DNA from: Propionibacterium sp. | Lineage (GTDB): Bacteria; Actinomycetota; Actinomycetes; Propionibacteriales; Propionibacteriaceae | Length of the DNA stretch: 9,269 nt | Assembly (NCBI GenBank): GCA_012719335.1 | Contig: JAAYAO010000295.1 | Coordinates: 1-9,269, forward strand | Direction: 5' to 3' | In this document: positions 5,236-9,269 of the stretch, piece after piece | Layout: the number at the start of each line of letters is the position of its first letter | Numbering within the stretch: the stretch's first letter is position 1 | Program-made: the position numbers and the translations under genes | The notes under the pieces: model-generated | The model's input: only the letters and a program-made list of their open reading frames with translations | Told to the model about the DNA's origin: nothing | Databases searched by the model: none

Positions 5236-6564
5236 GTGGAGCTGGTCACCTCGATGCGTCGCCTGTGGCGCCACGCATTGTTCCGGCGACTCTTCGCGGT
5301 GCGGTTGGTGACCCAGGCCGCGGACGGCTGCCTGCAGGTCGGGATGGCGTCCTACATCCTGTTCTCCCCCACCCACGCCCCCGATGCGTGGTCCATCGCC
5401 CTGGCGCTGGCGGTGACCCTGATGCCCTTCTCGATCGTCGGCCCGCTGGTCGGGGTGGTGCTCGACCGGTGGAATCGGCGCACCGTCATCTTCGTCACCG
5501 ACGCCATTCGGGTGGTGGCGGGCCTGGTCCTGGCCGGCTTGGTGGCCACCGGCCTGCGCACCACGGTGTCGTCGATGGTTTTCTTCGGCATCGTGCTGGT
5601 CGCGATGAGCCTGAACCGCTTCCTGATGGCCGGTCTCGGCGCCTCCCTGGCCCACACCGTCGACGACGACGAGTACCTGCTGGCCAACTCGGTGATCTCA
5701 CCGGTGGGGCCGCTCGGGGTGGTGATCGGCGCCGGGATCGCCGCCGCCGTCCGGCTGGGGTTGGACGGGGTGTTGGAGTCGTACCAGGCCGACGCCTTCA
5801 TCTTCATCGCCGCCGCGATCGGTTTCGCTCTCTCGGCCCTGATCGCGACCCGTTTCGAGCCGAACGCCCTGGGCCCGGACGTGCGCCGGGGGGTCCGGGT
5901 CGTGGAGGTGTTGCGCGGCCTGCAACACGCCGCGGTGCACCTGTACCGACGCCGTCCGGCCCTGCTCGGTATCGCCGCCCTCGGGGCCCACCGGGTGGTG
6001 TACGGCCTGGTGATGACCGGCGCGATCCTGATCCACCGCAACCACCTCAACGGCAACAACACCATCAACGAAGCCCTGGCCCAACTCGGGGTGTGGGCGG
6101 GCGCCACCGGCGCCGGCTATCTGCTGGCCGCGGTGGTCACCCCGCTCGGCACCCAGCGGTTCGGGGTGCGGGTGTGGATCATTCTGCTGACGGTCGTGTC
6201 GGCCCTGGTCCAGGCCTTCCCCGGCAGTTGGTTCGTCCATCCGGCCCTGGTGGTGACCAGTTTCGTCCTCGGCATCTGCATCCAATCGCTGAAGAACTGT
6301 GTCGACACGCTGGCGCAGGCGCACATCGACGACGGTCTGAAGGGCCGGGTGTTCACCCTCTTCGACATGGTCTTCAACACCGCGATGGTGCTCGGAGCCG
6401 TGCTGGGAGCCCTGCTGCTGCCCGCCGACGGAGCTTCGGGGGCGGTGTTCCTGGGTGCGTCGGCCGCCTTCGCCCTGATCGCGATCGGGTTCGCCTCGAT
6501 CAGCCAGCCGATCGGCAGCGCCGAGTTCAACCGGGGTACCCACCGGGCCCGAACCCACGCCTGA
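5236..6564 (+). CDS. MFS transporter, DHA3/EntS-like efflux family
   Basis: From the GTG at 5236 this is a 442-residue integral membrane protein, a normal length for a 12-helix major facilitator. Hydrophobic segments recur along the whole length. The loop between helices 2 and 3 carries the MFS signature as GVVLDRWNRRTVIF (about 73-86). A second telling block is SLAHTVDDDEYLLANSVISP (about 137-156), which resembles the loop seen in proton-coupled multidrug and siderophore exporters of the DHA3 type. The central loop (about 208-230) is Arg-rich. The substrate cannot be read from sequence. It stands alone on the plus strand between the tad operon (divergent) and the tRNA nucleotidyltransferase gene (convergent). 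Its leader has an attenuator-like hairpin pair, a mode of control often found ahead of efflux genes. No T-rich terminator follows the stop. Confidence 0.85.
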   Translation: MELVTSMRRLWRHALFRRLFAVRLVTQAADGCLQVGMASYILFSPTHAPDAWSIALALAVTLMPFSIVGPLVGVVLDRWNRRTVIFVTDAIRVVAGLVLAGLVATGLRTTVSSMVFFGIVLVAMSLNRFLMAGLGASLAHTVDDDEYLLANSVISPVGPLGVVIGAGIAAAVRLGLDGVLESYQADAFIFIAAAIGFALSALIATRFEPNALGPDVRRGVRVVEVLRGLQHAAVHLYRRRPALLGIAALGAHRVVYGLVMTGAILIHRNHLNGNNTINEALAQLGVWAGATGAGYLLAAVVTPLGTQRFGVRVWIILLTVVSALVQAFPGSWFVHPALVVTSFVLGICIQSLKNCVDTLAQAHIDDGLKGRVFTLFDMVFNTAMVLGAVLGALLLPADGASGAVFLGASAAFALIAIGFASISQPIGSAEFNRGTHRARTHA

Positions 6565-6590
6565 CCCGCCGGGGCACGGGACGGATTCCT

Positions 6591-6627
6591 GGCTTCGACA
6601 AGGGCCGCATGCGCGGCCTGCTCAACC
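6591..6627. repeat. REP-like palindromic element, copy A
   Basis: GGCTTCGACA, then a 19-nt segment with the stem GGCCGC (6603-6608) / GCGGCC (6613-6618), then GCTCAACC. The total is 37 bp, the same length and flanks as copy B at 6786-6822. It lies 26 bases after the MFS stop. Confidence 0.6.
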
Positions 6628-6742
6628 GACGGAATCCCTGCCCGTCCGTACAAGCGGCGCGGTCAGTGCCGGATGCTCAACAGGCGGAATCCGTGCCCGG
6701 TGCGTACGCGGGCGTGGGGGATGGTCGACGCGGTCAGTGCCG
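6620..6742. repeat. Degenerate direct repeats of about 55-71 bp
   Basis: GCTCAAC followed by CGGAATCC, TGCCCG and CGTAC starts at 6620 and again at 6675. The 14-mer CGCGGTCAGTGCCG recurs exactly at 6658-6671 and 6729-6742. The second unit carries roughly 16 extra bases. This looks like an old tandem duplication of the material next to the REP-like element. Confidence 0.5.
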
Positions 6743-6758
6743 TGGGCTCATGATCCGT

Positions 6759-6868
6759 GGCCTCGGTATGCGCCTCATCGAACCGGGTTTCGACACGGAT
6801 CGCTGCGCGATCCGGCTCAACCAGCGTGCTGCGCGACTCAAACCGCGAGCATGGGAGGCGCCGAAGCC
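6759..6868. repeat. About 110-bp nested inverted repeat enclosing REP-like copy B
   Basis: The left arm at 6759-6776 (GGCCTCGG, three extra bases, then GCGCCTC) pairs with the right arm GAGGCGCCGAAGCC at 6855-6868. Inside sit the near-palindrome TCGAACCGGGTTTCGA (6778-6793) and the 8-bp hairpin of copy B. The outer arms have one mismatch and a small insertion. Confidence 0.5.
6786..6822. repeat. REP-like palindromic element, copy B
   Basis: GGTTTCGACA, then a perfect 8-bp stem CGGATCGC (6796-6803) / GCGATCCG (6807-6814) with loop TGC, then GCTCAACC. The flanks match copy A in nine of ten and eight of eight positions. The stem sequence differs completely but stays paired. Confidence 0.65.
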
Positions 6869-6890
6869 ATAATGTCCTCTGCTCGCTCCA

Positions 6891-7021
6891 GGCTTGCGTT
6901 TTCAGTCGCCACTGCTCACCAACGTGCCGGACGAGCGGGGTTCAGGGGTGAGGGGCCATGGCTCCTGAGCGATCCGCCTCGCACGGCGGGTACGGCTTGC
7001 GTCAGCACGGCTCGGACGAGC
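6891..7021. repeat. Diverged direct repeat pair GGCTTGCGT ... CGGACGAGC
   Basis: GGCTTGCGT at 6891-6899 with CGGACGAGC at 6928-6936 is repeated as GGCTTGCGT at 6994-7002 with CGGACGAGC at 7013-7021. The second copy is shorter inside by 18 bases. Both are followed by a GGG-TTC or GGG-CTC run. Confidence 0.4.
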
Positions 7022-7121
7022 AGGGCTCGCGCCCGACTTCCAGTCTCAGCCACCGCTGCAGACCAGCGGGGCAAACTCCAAGGGGTTTCCGCCGGCCGCA
7101 GCGGGCTCGCCCCACGCGGGG

Positions 7122-8561
7122 TCAGGCTTGTTCGGCCCACCAGCGGCGCAGTTCGGCGGCGGCGGCTTCCTCACCGAGGGGGCCGCGGTCGATCCGCAAC
7201 TCCAGCAGGTGCCGGTAGGCCTTGCCGACCGCGGGGCCGGGCTCGATACCGAGGATGTCGATGATCTGGTCGCCGTTGAGGTCGGGGCGCATCGCGTCGA
7301 GCTCTTCCTGGGCGGCCAAATCGTCGATCCGGCCCTCCAGATCGTCGTAGGCGGTGCGCAACCGGGTGGCCTTGCGCTTGTTGCGGGTGGTGCAGTCGGC
7401 CCGGGTCAGAATGTGCAGCCGCTCCAGTTCGTCCCCGGCATCGCGGACGTAGCGGCGCACCGCCGAGTCGGTCCAGTTGCCGTCGCCGTACCCGTGGAAC
7501 CGCAGGTGCAGTTCCACCAGCTTCGCGATCGCCTTGATCTCGTCGTTGCTGAAGTGCAGCTTCTGCAGCCGCTTGCGGGTCATCTTCGCCCCCACCACGT
7601 CGTGGTGATGGAACGACACCTTGCCGCCGGGCTCGAACTTGCGGGTCGCCGGTTTGCCGATGTCGTGCAGCAGCGCGGCCATCCGTCCGATCAGGTCGGG
7701 GGCGTGACCACGGGCCTTCTCCAGGGCGATCGACTGGTCCAACACCGTCAGCGAGTGCTCGTAGACATCCTTGTGCCGGTGGTGCTCGTCCACCTCGAGC
7801 TTCAACGCGGGCAGTTCCGGCAGCACCCGCCGGGCCAGGCTGGTCTGCACCAGCAGGTCGAGCCCGGCGCGCGGACGATCGGTCAGCACCAGTTTGCTGA
7901 GTTCATCGCGGTTGCGTTCGGCCGAGACGATGTCCAGCCGATCACCCATCGCGGTCATCGCCGCCACCACCTCGGGAGCCACCCGGAAGCCGAGCTGGCT
8001 GCTGAACCGGGCCGCCCGCATCATCCGCAGCGGGTCGTCGCTGAACGAATCCTCGGGGGTTCCGGGGGTGCGCAGCACGCCCTCGGCCAGATCGTCCAGC
8101 CCACCGAAGGGGTCGATGAACTTGGTCTCCGGCACCCGGATCGCCATCGAGTTCACGGTGAAGTCGCGCCGCACCAGATCGTCGGAGAGCCGGTTACCGA
8201 AGCTCACCTCGGGTTTGCGCGACTCATGGCGATACACGTCGGCGCGGAAGGTGGTCACCTCGATCAACCACTCCACCCCACCGGAGGTGACCTTGCACCC
8301 GATGGTCCCGAAGGCCTTGCCGACCGTCCAGACCGTCGATGACACCCGGTGCAACAGGCTCTCGATGTCATCGGGACGCGCCGAGGTGGTGAAATCGAGG
8401 TCGTTACCCAACCGGCCCATCAACGCGTCGCGTACCGAGCCACCCACCAGGTACAACTCGTGGCCGGCCGAGTCGAAGGCCTCGCCCAAGGCGTCCACGA
8501 CCGGCGCGATACGCAACAACTCTGCGACCGCGTTCGTCTGGGCCCGACTCAGATTCGACAC
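7122..8561 (-). CDS. pcnA: CCA tRNA nucleotidyltransferase with HD domain (PcnA/Cca family)
   Basis: This 479-residue class II nucleotidyltransferase is expected to add or repair the CCA 3' end of tRNAs from CTP and ATP in the cytoplasm. Visible in order: the head motif LVGGSVRDALMGRLGNDLDF (38-57) with the metal-binding carboxylates D54 and D56; motif RRDFTVNSMAIR (131-142); DDPLRMMRAARF (175-186) of the template-binding neck; ERNRDELSKL (215-224); and a C-terminal HD domain with LLHDIGKP (297-304; H299, D300) and HHHD (318-321). All look intact and the length is normal for actinobacterial members. The start is GTG 8561: an in-frame TGA lies just two codons upstream and no later start would spare the active site. 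The ribosome site is weak, which fits coupling to the overlapping upstream gene. Often annotated pcnA in actinobacteria. Poly(A) polymerase activity is a less likely alternative. Confidence 0.94.
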   Translation of the reverse strand: MSNLSRAQTNAVAELLRIAPVVDALGEAFDSAGHELYLVGGSVRDALMGRLGNDLDFTTSARPDDIESLLHRVSSTVWTVGKAFGTIGCKVTSGGVEWLIEVTTFRADVYRHESRKPEVSFGNRLSDDLVRRDFTVNSMAIRVPETKFIDPFGGLDDLAEGVLRTPGTPEDSFSDDPLRMMRAARFSSQLGFRVAPEVVAAMTAMGDRLDIVSAERNRDELSKLVLTDRPRAGLDLLVQTSLARRVLPELPALKLEVDEHHRHKDVYEHSLTVLDQSIALEKARGHAPDLIGRMAALLHDIGKPATRKFEPGGKVSFHHHDVVGAKMTRKRLQKLHFSNDEIKAIAKLVELHLRFHGYGDGNWTDSAVRRYVRDAGDELERLHILTRADCTTRNKRKATRLRTAYDDLEGRIDDLAAQEELDAMRPDLNGDQIIDILGIEPGPAVGKAYRHLLELRIDRGPLGEEAAAAELRRWWAEQA

Positions 8562-9269
8562 GAGGGATCACTTTACCGTCATCCGCGCCCGAACGCCGGT
8601 TCGGGACGGGGCGCCGACGTTGCGGACGATCGCCCGAGCGGCCATCGAGATCGAGTACCCCGACGCGTTGCAGGTGGCTCATCACCGCGGCGAGCGCCAC
8701 GATGGGCGCGAACATCTCCAGACTCTCCTCGACCAGCTCCTCGAGATACATGAAATCGAGCAGCACATGAGCCGGTGCCATCCGAATGAACAGCCCACTG
8801 AGCCCTTCGAGCACCACCGCACCCGAGGCGAAGATCAGCAGGCTCACCAGCAGCCATCGCCGCACCGCGGTGGGCAGGGCTCGCACCAGCCACCACAGCA
8901 CCGCCACACCGCTGCCGGCCAGCAGCACACCGGGGATCAACCATTCATGGGTGGCGAAGTTTCCCGTGGTCATGCCGAAAATCACGGGCAACTGCTCGTG
9001 CACCATGATCTTGTCGTCGATGCTGAGCAGCGTCACCCCGACGGCCAGGCCCACCCAGGCGGCACGCGCCCGGCCGCGCACCGTGACGGCCGCCACCACA
9101 CAGGCGACGGCCACGAGCGCGACCAGCACCACGCTGTACCAGGTTCCGAAGGAATGCTCGGCGTTCAGGTCGAACCACATCGCCACGTTCTTGGGCAGGG
9201 CGGCGAACCGGGCATGAAACACATGCAGCGCCAGATGTGCGATCCCCACCACGACGATGCCCACGACAA
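8404..9269 (-). CDS. Multi-pass membrane protein of unknown function (5' end at or beyond window edge)
   Basis: The frame is open to the right edge; a GTG at 9264 is the first possible start, but the true start may lie outside. From that GTG there are 286 residues with about five or six hydrophobic segments (roughly 1-15, 41-62, 69-81, 107-127, 135-160, 183-197). Distinctive polar motifs inside the membrane part are FDLNAEHSFGTWYS (31-44), LSIDDKIMVHE (80-90) and FMYLEELVEESLEMFAP (171-187). I recall FDL...TW...S-D-E...HE patterns in uncharacterised bacterial membrane proteins, with no known activity. From about residue 205 the sequence turns into an Arg/Gly-rich tail, and its last 52 residues overlap the start of the tRNA nucleotidyltransferase gene in another frame. 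That tail may be an artefact of a frameshift. A one-base shift into the downstream gene's frame would end the protein at a TGA at 8570-8568. Confidence 0.6.
   Translation of the reverse strand, partial: VVGIVVVGIAHLALHVFHARFAALPKNVAMWFDLNAEHSFGTWYSVVLVALVAVACVVAAVTVRGRARAAWVGLAVGVTLLSIDDKIMVHEQLPVIFGMTTGNFATHEWLIPGVLLAGSGVAVLWWLVRALPTAVRRWLLVSLLIFASGAVVLEGLSGLFIRMAPAHVLLDFMYLEELVEESLEMFAPIVALAAVMSHLQRVGVLDLDGRSGDRPQRRRPVPNRRSGADDGKVIPRVESESGPDERGRRVVAYRAGRGRLGRGLRLGRPRVVPGGWLGTRRVDGPVG

Larger units (their letters stand above)
6565..7121. other. 557-nt convergent intergenic region packed with diverged repeats; no gene seen
   Basis: Several overlapping short frames cross this stretch but none has a ribosome site, plausible composition or recognisable content. 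Instead it contains two REP-like palindromic elements, a larger nested inverted repeat, at least two families of degenerate direct repeats and small hairpins. One of those is CCGCTG-CAGAC-CAGCGG at 7053-7069. Another is CCCCACGCGGGG at 7110-7121, immediately beyond the tRNA nucleotidyltransferase stop. Neither is followed by a T-run. Confidence 0.6.

Noticed and set aside
5028..6872. 614-codon plus-strand frame across the MFS gene
   Set aside because: It is a GC-driven shadow of the MFS frame: Arg/Gly/Pro-rich with no membrane pattern. The MFS frame carries the conserved motifs.
7128..8342. 404-codon plus-strand frame opposite pcnA
   Set aside because: It is the antisense shadow of a gene with intact nucleotidyltransferase and HD motifs. 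The frame itself shows no recognisable family.
1..9269. CRISPR arrays, complete insertion sequences, tRNA or rRNA genes, toxin-antitoxin pairs
   Set aside because: None was seen: no regularly spaced repeats of CRISPR type, no transposase frame, no cloverleaf and no paired small ORFs with known motifs.

Overview
The window is high-GC DNA with typical actinobacterial coding: GC-rich third positions, frequent GTG starts, tight operons, and an actinobacterial-type tad gene set with no secretin gene in view. A high-GC Actinomycetota chromosome is well supported. A placement near Propionibacteriales is only a guess, based on the style of the intergenic repeats.

Bases 1-4565 (minus strand) carry the start of a tad/Flp-type (type IVc pilus or secretion) locus. 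In transcription order it holds: a sigma-70-like DNA-binding protein (3825-4565); a single-pass SAF-domain protein of the CpaB/RcpC type (3069-3725); a CpaE/MinD-like protein with a lysine-less P-loop (2315-3067); the TadA/CpaF motor ATPase (543-2315); and the first 182 codons of a TadB-like inner-membrane platform protein, which runs off the left edge. The last four genes are 1 nt apart or overlap by 1-4 nt, so they look like one translationally coupled unit. Pilin, TadC and TadE/F genes would be expected to the left of the window.

Bases 4566-5235 form a 670-base divergent regulatory region. Upstream of the sigma-like gene is an array of four GTGTTGT direct repeats, three of them spaced exactly 21 bp apart. 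Next come an AT-rich island with a 10-bp-arm inverted repeat and then a leader for the rightward gene. That leader contains two mutually exclusive hairpins, the second followed by a T-run, so it looks like a transcription attenuator or riboswitch expression platform. It leads into an MFS exporter-like gene (5236-6564, plus strand).

Bases 6565-7121 lie between convergent genes and hold no credible gene. The stretch is full of diverged repeats and palindromes, including two copies of a 37-bp element (GGYTTCGACA, 19-nt palindrome, GCTCAACC) with the same architecture but different stem sequences.

Bases 7122-8561 (minus) encode a CCA-adding-type tRNA nucleotidyltransferase with a C-terminal HD domain (pcnA/cca family). 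Upstream, and overlapping it by 158 nt, is a multi-pass membrane protein of unknown function whose start lies at or beyond the right edge.

The best candidates for something undescribed are the attenuator-like leader of the MFS gene and the pairing of a sigma-like regulator with a 21-bp-phased repeat array at the head of the tad operon.
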